A stretch of 23,278 nt of DNA from Syntrophaceae bacterium UBA5761 (GTDB lineage Bacteria; Desulfobacterota; Syntrophia; Syntrophales; UBA4778): NCBI GenBank assembly GCA_002418885.1, contig DIEZ01000055.1, positions 1,665-24,942 on the forward strand, written 5' to 3'. The notes below the pieces were generated by a model. That model saw only the letters and a list, made by a program, of their open reading frames with translations. It was not told the DNA's origin and did not search any database. How positions within the stretch are numbered: the first letter of the stretch is position 1; every line of letters begins with the position of its first letter. Shown here one piece after another: positions 1 to 7,714 of the stretch. A program made the translations under genes and the position numbers.

Positions 1-516
1 AGCACCTATTACGAGTTGCCCGAGGTCGGGTTCTCTGTTTCCCTGAAAATCCATACATACGTGAAAGAAGACACTCTTCAGCTTTTCGGGTTTCGGACCG
101 AGGAAGAAAAGGATGTTTTTCAGCTTATGATATCGGTGACGGGTATCGGACCAAGACTCGCGACCAACATCCTTTCGGGCATATCTGCCCTGGAATTCGT
201 CCACGCTGTCTGCAACGACGACGTAAAGAGGCTCGTCGGCATCCCAGGGGTCGGCAGGAAGACCGCGGACCGCATGATTTTCGAGCTGAAGGACAGGCTT
301 TCCAAGATGGCCCCCCATCGCGATGCTGTCGCAGGCGAAGATAAGGCAGCCGACGGTCGTATGAAGGATGACGCCCTGTCCGCGCTCGTCAACCTTGGGT
401 ACAGGGGCAACATTGCGAAAGAAGCCGTGGAACGGGTGGTCGACGGATCACCCGAAGGCCTGACCCTGGAAGTCACCCTGAAGAGGGCGCTGAAAATCCT
501 GGCAAAACAGAAATGA
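1..516 (+). CDS. ruvA: Holliday junction branch migration protein RuvA (5' end cut off by the window)
   Basis: RuvA forms the tetramer that binds the Holliday junction and loads the RuvB motors during recombinational repair in the cytoplasm. The reading frame is open from base 1, so 171 residues are visible. A usual RuvA has about 190-200, so only the first part of the N-terminal OB-fold is missing. The visible part has the end of the OB-fold, then the helix-hairpin-helix region with the two typical signatures VTGIGPRLA and [11 protein letters not shown]. An acidic linker follows, then the C-terminal domain III ([19 protein letters not shown]) that contacts RuvB. The stop lies 4 bp before the ruvB start, so the two are translated from one message. 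ruvC would be expected just upstream, outside the window. Identification is secure. Confidence 0.97.
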   Translation, partial: STYYELPEVGFSVSLKIHTYVKEDTLQLFGFRTEEEKDVFQLMISVTGIGPRLATNILSGISALEFVHAVCNDDVKRLVGIPGVGRKTADRMIFELKDRLSKMAPHRDAVAGEDKAADGRMKDDALSALVNLGYRGNIAKEAVERVVDGSPEGLTLEVTLKRALKILAKQK

Positions 517-520
517 TCGT

Positions 521-1546
521 ATGCCGAAAATGAAAGACCCTGCCGTCAGCCCGAAAAAAATCGAAGACGAGAACAACTACGAGGCAACCCTTAGGCCGAA
601 GAGGTTGGGCGACTACATAGGGCAAGAAAAGGTCAAAGAAAATCTGTCCATATTTGTGGAAGCGGCAAGGAACAGGGGCGAAGCCCTTGACCATATGCTC
701 CTCTACGGCCCGCCGGGCTTGGGTAAGACGACGCTAGCCTACATAGCGGCTCGGGAGATGGCTGTGGATATCAAGGTTTCCTCCGGCCCGGTCATCGAGC
801 GTCCGGGTGACCTTGTTGCCGTCCTGACGAACCTCCACGAGGGAGACGTGCTTTTCATCGACGAAATCCACCGTCTACCCCACGTCGTGGAGGAAATCCT
901 GTATCCGGCCATGGAGGATTATCACATCGACATCATGATCGGTCAGGGGCCGTCGGCGAGGACGATGAAACTGGAGATTCCGAAATTCACCCTGGTAGGA
1001 GCGACGACGAGGGCCGGCCTCCTGACCTCCCCGCTCCGGGACCGGTTCGGCATGAGTTTCAGGTTGGAGTATTACTCTCCGGAGGAACTTGCCGTGATCG
1101 TCAAGCGGTCGGCTCGGATTCTATCGGTCTCCATCGACTCCGGGGGGGCCGGTGAAATAGCGAGACGTTCGCGGGGGACGCCGCGCATCGCGAATCGCCT
1201 GCTGAAACGGGTGCGGGACTATGCCCAGGTGAGGGCCGAAGGCCTGATAGATAGTTCCGTGGCCTGCAATGCGCTACAGATGTTCGACGTCGACGACAAA
1301 GGTTTCGACCATATGGACCGCAAAATACTGTTGACCTTGATCGACAAATTCGGCGGCGGACCGGTGGGTATAGAAAGTCTTTCTTCCGCCGTCGGTGAAG
1401 AGAGGGACACTATCGAAGACGTCTATGAGCCCTATCTGATACAGGAGGGTTACCTGCACCGAACCGCGAGGGGGCGCGTAGCGACGAAGCTCGCCTACGA
1501 CCATTTCGGCAGGGCGTGGGCGAACAGGCAAGGAGAGTTGTTTTAA
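521..1546 (+). CDS. ruvB: Holliday junction branch migration ATPase RuvB
   Basis: RuvB is the AAA+ hexameric motor that drives branch migration on RuvA-bound Holliday junctions. The 341-residue length is normal. The Walker A motif GPPGLGKT lies at residues 63-70 and the Walker B stretch LFIDEIHR at 111-118. The sensor segment GATTRAG sits near 159-165, and SPLRDRFG with the arginine finger region near 169-176. The winged-helix DNA-binding domain at the C-terminus carries the family segment [31 protein letters not shown]. The ATG at 521 follows the ruvA stop by 4 bp, which indicates coupled translation. queH begins 12 bp after its stop, so ruvA-ruvB-queH looks like one operon. Confidence 0.98.
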   Translation: MPKMKDPAVSPKKIEDENNYEATLRPKRLGDYIGQEKVKENLSIFVEAARNRGEALDHMLLYGPPGLGKTTLAYIAAREMAVDIKVSSGPVIERPGDLVAVLTNLHEGDVLFIDEIHRLPHVVEEILYPAMEDYHIDIMIGQGPSARTMKLEIPKFTLVGATTRAGLLTSPLRDRFGMSFRLEYYSPEELAVIVKRSARILSVSIDSGGAGEIARRSRGTPRIANRLLKRVRDYAQVRAEGLIDSSVACNALQMFDVDDKGFDHMDRKILLTLIDKFGGGPVGIESLSSAVGEERDTIEDVYEPYLIQEGYLHRTARGRVATKLAYDHFGRAWANRQGELF

Positions 1547-1558
1547 ACCGTTTTTACT

Positions 1559-2116
1559 ATGAAAATTTTGCTCCACATCTGCTGCGCCCCTTGCACCGTC
1601 TATCCTCTCAGGGTCTTGAGAGGAGAGGGGGTGGAAGCCGCGGGCCTTTTTTTCAACCCCAACATCCATCCCTATCTCGAGTACCGCAGGAGGCTCGAGA
1701 CGCTCAAGGGATACGCTTCAGCGTCGGGCTTGAGTGTCTTTCTCGACGAGGCATACCCGATGGAGGAATTTCTTCGGAATGTTTCCTTCCGGGAAGGCGA
1801 ACGCTGTCGATACTGTTACTACATGCGTCTTGACCGTACTGCGAGAACGGCTCGGAACGAAGGGTTCGGCGGTTTTACGACGACGCTCCTCTACAGCAAG
1901 TACCAGCGCCATGAACTGGTGAGAGAAATCGGTGAGAGCCTCGCGCAGAGGCACGGAGTAGCCTTCCTCTACCGGGACTTTCGCGCCGGCTGGAAAGAAG
2001 GGGTTGAAAAGGCGAAAGAAATCGGTCTGTACAGACAGGCCTATTGCGGGTGTATCTACAGCGAGAAAGAACGGTACTGGAAAGGAATGAAGGCGAAAGC
2101 CCCGGCAGTCCTTTGA
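1559..2116 (+). CDS. queH: Epoxyqueuosine reductase QueH
   Basis: QueH (formerly DUF208) carries out the last step of queuosine synthesis, reducing epoxyqueuosine in the tRNA wobble position. It is a non-homologous replacement for QueG. The 185-residue protein starts almost directly with HICCAPC, giving Cys8, Cys9 and Cys12. Further pairs are GERCRYCYYMR (Cys83, Cys86) and YCGC (Cys163, Cys165) near the C-terminus. These cysteines bind the iron-sulfur cluster and extra metal in characterised QueH. The gene follows ruvB by 12 bp on the same strand. QueH is not functionally tied to RuvAB, so the link is probably shared transcription only. The ATG at 1559 puts the conserved motif at the usual distance from the N-terminus. 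Confidence 0.93.
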   Translation: MKILLHICCAPCTVYPLRVLRGEGVEAAGLFFNPNIHPYLEYRRRLETLKGYASASGLSVFLDEAYPMEEFLRNVSFREGERCRYCYYMRLDRTARTARNEGFGGFTTTLLYSKYQRHELVREIGESLAQRHGVAFLYRDFRAGWKEGVEKAKEIGLYRQAYCGCIYSEKERYWKGMKAKAPAVL

Positions 2117-2178
2117 TGCACAGATGTTATGCGGTGTGTCGCTACAAACACAGGCCGGGCGGGTCGTGGTCTTTCATG

Positions 2179-2206
2179 TTGAGCAAACATGGGCGGAATT
2201 TATGAA
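2179..2206 (+). promoter_or_regulatory. Candidate sigma-70-type promoter for lpxC
   Basis: In the 199 bp gap between queH and lpxC, TTGAGC (2179-2184) is followed after 16 bp by TATGAA (2201-2206). Each hexamer matches the sigma-70 consensus in 4 of 6 positions. A small perfect hairpin, CATGTT-GAGCA-AACATG (2175-2191), overlaps the -35 side and has no T-tract. The leader to the lpxC start would be about 100 nt. The call is weak, as no better pair was seen in the gap. Confidence 0.25.
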
Positions 2207-2315
2207 AAACGCCTTTATTTGCGAATAGTTCCAAGTATGCCCCGGCGTCCCCGCGGAAACCGTTGGTGGTATGAATTTTGCGTACAGTTAATTCAAAAAA
2301 GTAAGGCCGAAGGGC

Positions 2316-3245
2316 ATGTATCTCCAGAGGACGATCAAGAGAGAAATCAGGTGTCACAGCGTCGGGCTGCATTCTGGCCGGAAAGTCAACATGACTTTGA
2401 AGCCGGCGGATGCGGACGAAGGAATCGTTTTTGTGAGGAAGGACCTTTCCGGGGATAACAAGGTCAAGGCCGATATCCGGAATGTCTCCGATACGACATT
2501 GGCCACGACGCTCGGCTTGAACGGCGCCAGGGTGGCGACGGTCGAACATCTCCTTTCCGCCTTCAGAGGAGTAGGGGTCGACAATGCGACGGTTGAAATC
2601 GACTCCTTCGAGGTTCCCATCATGGACGGGAGCGCCCTCCCATTTGTGAACCTGTTGAAGGCCTGTGGGACCAAGGTCCAGAACCGGGGAAGGAGGTTTC
2701 TCGTTATAAAGAAGGAAGTGGCCGTTTCCGACGGAGACGCAGAGGCAAGGTTCGTTCCGTCTCCCGACTTTCGGATCACCTACCGGATAGGCTACGACCA
2801 CCCTCTCATCAGCGACCATACCTACCACATGGTCTTTTCCCATGTTGCCTACGAAGAAGATATCTGCGCCGCCAGGACCTTCGGGTTCCTCAGAGACGTC
2901 GAGTATCTCCAGGCGAAGGGATTGGCGTTGGGGGGCTCACTTAACAACGCCGTCGTCCTCGACGATGAAAAGATCATCAATAAGGAAGGGTTGCGCTTTC
3001 CCGACGAATTCGTAAAGCACAAAGTCCTCGACGCCATCGGCGACCTCTTCCTCCTGGGGATGCCGATCGTCGGTCATTTTATCGGCAATAAATCGGGTCA
3101 TCGTTTGAACAACGCACTGCTGCGGAAATTGATAGACAGCAGAGACGCCTGGAAGATCATCAGCCATTTTGAGAGAGACAACAGGATAAACGACGTAGAA
3201 GGCAGTTCCTTCCACAACATCCCACCTCTTTCCAATCTTGCTTAA
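2316..3245 (+). CDS. lpxC: UDP-3-O-acyl-N-acetylglucosamine deacetylase LpxC
   Basis: LpxC is the zinc hydrolase that commits UDP-acyl-GlcNAc to lipid A synthesis, so this organism makes an LPS-type outer membrane. The protein has 309 residues, the usual length. Zinc ligands are visible as His78 in VEHLLSA (with Glu77 as general base) and His235 with Asp239 in KHKVLDAIGD. The catalytic His262 lies in SGHRLNNALL. The N-terminus QRTIKREIRCHSVGLHSG is standard. The ATG at 2316 has a GAAGG-type ribosome binding site a few bases upstream. The gene stands alone, with 199 bp before it and 124 bp after it. No strong terminator was seen behind it, so read-through into the DUF4390-ntrYX genes cannot be excluded. 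Confidence 0.97.
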   Translation: MYLQRTIKREIRCHSVGLHSGRKVNMTLKPADADEGIVFVRKDLSGDNKVKADIRNVSDTTLATTLGLNGARVATVEHLLSAFRGVGVDNATVEIDSFEVPIMDGSALPFVNLLKACGTKVQNRGRRFLVIKKEVAVSDGDAEARFVPSPDFRITYRIGYDHPLISDHTYHMVFSHVAYEEDICAARTFGFLRDVEYLQAKGLALGGSLNNAVVLDDEKIINKEGLRFPDEFVKHKVLDAIGDLFLLGMPIVGHFIGNKSGHRLNNALLRKLIDSRDAWKIISHFERDNRINDVEGSSFHNIPPLSNLA

Positions 3246-3369
3246 ATATCGCTTGCTTTTACTATTTCTTTCCGAGTATTAGTATACCGCTTGCAAGATA
3301 ATCAGATATTCCACCTGGTTACGGGTACTTAACGCTTCGGAGGTTTTTTCAGAGGAGGTTGCGGCGAGG

Positions 3370-3942
3370 GTGTACCGGTTCCGAAAGAGATTCGTCTGGC
3401 TTGTCGTCTTCTGCCTTTTCGTGGTTCGGCCCGGTACGGCCTATTCGGGCGAGGCGACGATATCCGACCTTGTGGTCAGCGCGGGACAGCGGGACCTTCT
3501 GGTGCATTTCAGGGTCAACGATTGTTTTACCAAGAAGATGGAAGAGGCAATCCTTGCGGGAATCCCGACGACTTTTACTTTCATGATGGAATTGTACCGG
3601 GTGAGGTTCTTGTGGTTCGACAAGAAGCTCGTTGAAGGGGAGACGAAGCATACGGTCAAGTACGATACGGTGAAGAAGATATTCTATGTGACTTTCAGCA
3701 AAGGCGGTCGGGGTACTCTCGAGTTCACGGATTTCGAGAGCGCCAAAAAGGCCATGGAGGAGGTGAACGCCGCGGTCCTCTTGCCGCTTAACAAGCTCGA
3801 GAGGAATAGGCGCTACTGCGTCAGGGTAAAGGCGAGACTGGACAAGGTGCGTTTGCCCCTGAGGATGGAATACGTCTTTTTCTTCGTCTCCCTATGGGAT
3901 TTCGAGACCGACTGGTACAGACAGGATTTTATCTACAGATAG
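3370..3942 (+). CDS. DUF4390 secreted protein, companion of the NtrY-like kinase
   Basis: This is a 190-residue protein of unknown function matching the DUF4390 family as I know it. A signal peptide is visible: a basic start (YRFRKRF), a hydrophobic stretch to about residue 20, and a plausible cleavage near AYS-GEA at residues 24-27. The product is therefore probably periplasmic. The mature part is a beta-rich domain ending in a conserved-looking aromatic tail (FFFVSLWDFETDWYRQDFIYR). The start is GTG at 3370, with AGGAGG about 11 bases upstream. A TTG 11 bases earlier is in another frame. The next gene, 101 bp downstream on the same strand, is the NtrY-like kinase. In deltaproteobacteria DUF4390 genes are often found in this position, which suggests but does not prove a role in signal input or envelope function. 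Confidence 0.8.
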   Translation: MYRFRKRFVWLVVFCLFVVRPGTAYSGEATISDLVVSAGQRDLLVHFRVNDCFTKKMEEAILAGIPTTFTFMMELYRVRFLWFDKKLVEGETKHTVKYDTVKKIFYVTFSKGGRGTLEFTDFESAKKAMEEVNAAVLLPLNKLERNRRYCVRVKARLDKVRLPLRMEYVFFFVSLWDFETDWYRQDFIYR

Positions 3943-4043
3943 GCGTCGGGCGTCAGCGCATCGCGAAAGCCGGACGTGAATTAAAAACCGTCGGGCCGGC
4001 AAGCCGGACAATCGCCTTATGCCTGACCTTTGAAGTCTGAAGC

Positions 4044-6239
4044 ATGGTTTTACGAGTGGATACTAAAGAGCAGAGAAGACGACGCAGGGAACGGATCCTG
4101 ATCGTCATTACTTTAATCCTGATCGTTGCCGTCACCTACGTCGAGAGCCGCTTCGCGAGCGTAGAGAGCCTCATACCGTTCTCGCACAATGTCGTCATCT
4201 TCGGCCTCATCAACATCAACATCATCCTGCTCATCTTGCTAATCTTCCTGATCGTCCGGAACGTAGTCAAGCTCATCTACGAGCGCAAGCACGGCGTATT
4301 GGGTTCTAAACTCCGGACGAAGCTCGTGGCGGCCTTCGTCAGTCTGTCTCTGGTGCCGACCGTTGCCCTCTTTCTCGTGTCCGTCAATTTTCTTTCCTAC
4401 AGCATCGACCACTGGTTCGACATAAAGGTCGGCGGGGCGTTGAACATGTCGCTCGAGGTCGCCCAGGCCTACTACCAGCAGTTTACCGAGAGCTCGAAAC
4501 ACTATGCGAAGCAGCTCAGCTCGATCATAACAGAGAACCAGCTGTACGAGAAGGAAAGGTCGGCCTATCTAAAGGCACTCATCGAGCAGCGTCAGGAAAG
4601 CCTGAAGCTGTCGCTGATAGAGGTCTATTTCGACAACCCCAAAGGAAGGCTGGTCGTTCGCGGCAGCAGCGGCCAGGACATAGTGCCGATAAAGCCCCCT
4701 CCCAAGGTCCTGGACGACGTCTTCAGCGGGAAGGAAGTGGCCACCATCGAGTCGGTGAGTGAGGGTGATGTCATCAGCGGACTTTCGCCCATATACTCCC
4801 GGCATGTGCCCGGCGAGGTGATCGGGGTTGTGGCTGTTTACTATTACATACCCAACGGACTCGTGAACCGTATGGATTACATCGCCAGGACCTCGGAAGA
4901 GTATAAGCAGTTCCGCCTCCTGAAAAACCCGATTAAATTAAGCTACATAATCACACTTTCGATTGTGACCCTCCTGATCATCTTTTCGGCCACATGGTTC
5001 GGTCTTTTTCTCGCCAAGGGTATAACCGTGCCGATCCAGGACCTGGCTGAGGCAACACGTAAAATCGCCCAGCGGAACCTCGACCACCAGATCGACATCG
5101 TCGCCCACGACGAAATAGGGGTGCTCGTGGACTCTTTCAATAAGATGACCCGGGCACTCAAGCAGAGCAACGAAGACCTGGAGCAGGCCAATGCCGCCCT
5201 GGACGAGCGGCGCAAGTACATGGAAACGGTCCTGCGGAACGTCTCGGCGGGTGTGGTCTCCGTCGACCGGGACGGCGTCATCAGTATGATCAACCACGCT
5301 GCGGAAAAGATGCTGGACATCAAGACCGAAAAGGTCTTGAATCGTCGTTACCGGGAGGTCCTGAGGCAGGAGCACATGGACTTGGTGAACGCATTCCTGA
5401 GGGAGATAGAAGGGAATAGAAAGGGTTTCATAGAAAAGCAGATTCAACTGACGGTCAGAGACAGGGTGCTGACGGTCTGGGCGACTGCGACCGTCTTGAA
5501 AGACGACGAAGGCAACGATATGGGCATGGTCGTTGTCTTCGAGGACCTGACGCAGCTGCAAAGAGCGGAGAGAAGGGCGGCCTGGCGGGAGGTGGCGAGA
5601 AGGGTCGCCCATGAGATAAAGAATCCGCTGACGCCGATACAGCTTTCCGCCCAGAGGCTTCAGAGGAAGTATGAAGACAAGCTTGGTGACGACGCCGCTG
5701 TCTTGCGGGAGTGCACCAAGACGATAATCGACCAGGTCGAGACGCTCAAGAAGATGGTCGACGAATTCTCCCGGTTCGCCAGGATGCCGGAGACGATCCC
5801 GGCGCCGGGCGACCTCAACGAAGTGGTGGTGAGTGCCGTCGCCCTGTTTCAGGATGCCCACAAGGAGATAACCTTCAATGTCGAGAAAGATCCTGGGATG
5901 CCGGTTGTGAATATCGACGCCGCCCAGATCAAGCGCGTGATGATCAACCTCATAGATAATGCCGTCGCGGTGGTTCCCAAAGGAGACGGGCAGATTCAAA
6001 TCAAGACGATCTATGATAAGATAAACAACAGGGCCCGCGTAGAAGTCATCGATAACGGAATCGGTGTGTCGGCAGCGGTTAAGACGAGGATGTTCGAGCC
6101 TTACTTTTCCACGAAGAAACACGGCTCCGGCCTTGGGCTGGCGATCGTCAGCTCGATCCTTTCGGACCATTCGGGAAGCGTGAGCGTCAGGGACAACGAC
6201 CCCCGGGGGACCGTAGTGGCCTTTGAGCTGCCCGCATGA
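4044..6239 (+). CDS. NtrY-like membrane sensor histidine kinase
   Basis: This 731-residue sensor kinase is the partner of the sigma-54 activator that follows. Hydrophobic segments lie near residues 18-33, 50-72, 92-115 and 300-325. The region between the last two (about 116-300) is a periplasmic sensor domain. Then come a HAMP linker (about 325-377), a PAS domain (about 390-500), and a HisKA domain with VAHEIKNPLTP, where His523 is the phosphorylated residue. The ATPase domain carries NLIDNAV, DNGIGV and GSGLGLAIV. This is the NtrY architecture. The ligand cannot be read from sequence; nitrogen sensing should not be assumed, because deltaproteobacterial NtrY-like kinases are diverse. The ATG at 4044 has only a weak ribosome binding site. 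The stop lies 107 bp before the regulator, an unusually wide gap that is filled by a nested inverted repeat. Confidence 0.93.
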   Translation: MVLRVDTKEQRRRRRERILIVITLILIVAVTYVESRFASVESLIPFSHNVVIFGLININIILLILLIFLIVRNVVKLIYERKHGVLGSKLRTKLVAAFVSLSLVPTVALFLVSVNFLSYSIDHWFDIKVGGALNMSLEVAQAYYQQFTESSKHYAKQLSSIITENQLYEKERSAYLKALIEQRQESLKLSLIEVYFDNPKGRLVVRGSSGQDIVPIKPPPKVLDDVFSGKEVATIESVSEGDVISGLSPIYSRHVPGEVIGVVAVYYYIPNGLVNRMDYIARTSEEYKQFRLLKNPIKLSYIITLSIVTLLIIFSATWFGLFLAKGITVPIQDLAEATRKIAQRNLDHQIDIVAHDEIGVLVDSFNKMTRALKQSNEDLEQANAALDERRKYMETVLRNVSAGVVSVDRDGVISMINHAAEKMLDIKTEKVLNRRYREVLRQEHMDLVNAFLREIEGNRKGFIEKQIQLTVRDRVLTVWATATVLKDDEGNDMGMVVVFEDLTQLQRAERRAAWREVARRVAHEIKNPLTPIQLSAQRLQRKYEDKLGDDAAVLRECTKTIIDQVETLKKMVDEFSRFARMPETIPAPGDLNEVVVSAVALFQDAHKEITFNVEKDPGMPVVNIDAAQIKRVMINLIDNAVAVVPKGDGQIQIKTIYDKINNRARVEVIDNGIGVSAAVKTRMFEPYFSTKKHGSGLGLAIVSSILSDHSGSVSVRDNDPRGTVVAFELPA

Positions 6240-6247
6240 GGTGGGCA

Positions 6248-6304
6248 GCAGACACAAGGCAACGGTGATTGTACAATCACCGTCTTTGTTAGTCTTGTGC
6301 CTGC
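6248..6304. repeat. Nested inverted repeat between kinase and regulator genes
   Basis: The core is a perfect 22-bp palindrome (6262-6283), ACGGTGATTGT followed by its exact reverse complement. It is flanked by a second pair of arms, 6248-6260 and 6292-6304 (GCAGACACAAGGC against GTCTTGTGCCTGC). These pair at 11 of 13 positions plus one G-U. The whole could fold as one long stem in the ntrY-ntrX message. A short T-rich stretch (CTTTGTT) follows the inner hairpin, so it could be a leaky terminator or an mRNA processing or stability element. An operator for a dimeric regulator is also possible. The structure is seen directly; its function is inference. Confidence 0.85.
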
Positions 6305-6346
6305 GCCTGACGTTTAGTGCCCAACACCTGATCCTTGAAGGACGTT

Positions 6347-7714
6347 ATGATCTACAAAACGATACTCGTTGTTGATGATGAAGAAAGCATATGCCGGAGC
6401 CTGGCGGGAATCCTGTCCGATGAGGGTTACAGGGTCCTTACGGTCGGCAGCGGCGAAGAAGCCCTCAAGGTCATCGAAGAGGAGCTCCCCGACCTGGTCC
6501 TGCTCGACATCTGGCTGCCCGGCATCGACGGCATCGAGACGCTCAAGGTCATCAAACGGGATTATCCCCAGATGCAGGTCGTGATCATGTCGGGCCACGG
6601 CACCATCGAAACGGCGGTGAAGGCCACCAAACTCGGCGCCTTCGACTTTCTCGAAAAGCCTCTTTCTCTGGAAAAGATGGTTCTGGTCATCAACCACGCC
6701 CTCGACCTCGTTCGCCTCGAAGAGGAAAATCGGCTGCTGAAGCAGAAGTTCCCCCAAGACTATGAACTGACCGGTGAAAGCAGGCTCATCCTAGAGCTCA
6801 AGGAAACCATATCTATCGTGGCCCCCACGAACGCCTGGATCCTGATCATGGGGGAGAACGGAACGGGGAAGGAACTCGTCGCCCGCGCCATCCACAAGCA
6901 GAGCAAACGGGCAAGGAAGCCCTTTATAGAGGTCAACTGTGCGGCGATACCCGAAGACCTCATCGAAAGCGAACTCTTCGGCCATGAAAAGGGCGCCTTT
7001 ACGGGAGCGACCTCGGCGAAAAAGGGAAAATTCGACCTTGCCAACGAGGGGACTCTATTTCTCGACGAAGTGGCCGACATGAGCCTCAAGGCCCAGGCAA
7101 AGATACTCAGGATTCTTCAGGAGAAGAAATTCGAACGCGTCGGCGGCACCAAGGTCATCGACACCGACGTCCGGGTCATCGCGGCCACGAACAAGGACTT
7201 GGAAAAGGAGATGGAAGCAGGGCGGTTTCGCCAGGATCTTTACTACCGGCTTCACGTCATCCCCTTGACGGTACCGCCCCTGAGGGAAAGGAAGGACGAC
7301 ATCCCGCTTCTTGTGCAGCGTTTCTTGAAGGAATTCTCGCTCAAGGAGGGGGTAGAGAACAAGGCGATAACGGAAGAAGCACTGGACAGATTGATGCAGC
7401 ACGACTGGCCGGGGAATGTGCGGGAACTGAAAAATATCATCGAACGGCTGGTAATCATGACTTCGGACAGCGTGATCCGGTCGGAGGACATCCCTCCCTT
7501 CATCAAGCCGACGGTTCAGGACATCTTGGAGGAGGAAATTTTGAGTCTCCACTCCTTCCGGACGGCGAGGGTGGAGTTCGAGAAGAGGTTCATCGCCAGG
7601 AAGCTTAAGGAGACGGAAGGCAACATATCGAGGACGGCCGACCTAATCGGTCTTGAGCGGAGCAACCTCCACCGCAAGATCAAGAGCTACGGGTTGGAGA
7701 CGAAAAAGGGATAG
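6347..7714 (+). CDS. NtrX-like sigma-54-dependent response regulator
   Basis: This is a 455-residue bacterial enhancer-binding protein. The receiver domain (about 1-118) has the acidic pair Asp10/Asp11 and phosphorylation site Asp54 in LVLLDIWLPG. The sigma-54 AAA+ domain has Walker A GENGTGKE (169-176), the sigma-54-contacting loop GAFTGA (216-221) and Walker B GTLFLDEVADM. A Fis-type helix-turn-helix closes the protein (GNISRTADLIGLERSNLHRKIKSYGL). It should activate sigma-54 promoters when phosphorylated by the upstream kinase. I chose ATG 6347 because GAAGGA lies 5 bases upstream; a TTG at 6335 would add four residues but lies before this site. The 3' end overlaps the convergent epimerase gene by 35 bp. 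Confidence 0.94.
   Translation: MIYKTILVVDDEESICRSLAGILSDEGYRVLTVGSGEEALKVIEEELPDLVLLDIWLPGIDGIETLKVIKRDYPQMQVVIMSGHGTIETAVKATKLGAFDFLEKPLSLEKMVLVINHALDLVRLEEENRLLKQKFPQDYELTGESRLILELKETISIVAPTNAWILIMGENGTGKELVARAIHKQSKRARKPFIEVNCAAIPEDLIESELFGHEKGAFTGATSAKKGKFDLANEGTLFLDEVADMSLKAQAKILRILQEKKFERVGGTKVIDTDVRVIAATNKDLEKEMEAGRFRQDLYYRLHVIPLTVPPLRERKDDIPLLVQRFLKEFSLKEGVENKAITEEALDRLMQHDWPGNVRELKNIIERLVIMTSDSVIRSEDIPPFIKPTVQDILEEEILSLHSFRTARVEFEKRFIARKLKETEGNISRTADLIGLERSNLHRKIKSYGLETKKG

Noticed and set aside
2142..2843. 233-codon minus-strand open frame opposite lpxC
   Set aside because: The plus-strand LpxC has all zinc and catalytic residues; the minus frame has no family features.
3246..3369. 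TTGCTT-18-TATTAG as promoter of the DUF4390 gene
   Set aside because: The match is poor (3 and 4 of 6) and several overlapping AT-rich alternatives exist, so no site can be chosen; the direct repeat CGCTTGC in this gap is only 7 bp.
4938..6257. 439-codon open frame antisense to the NtrY-like kinase
   Set aside because: Mirror frame of a clear histidine kinase; no recognisable motif, no ribosome binding site considered convincing.
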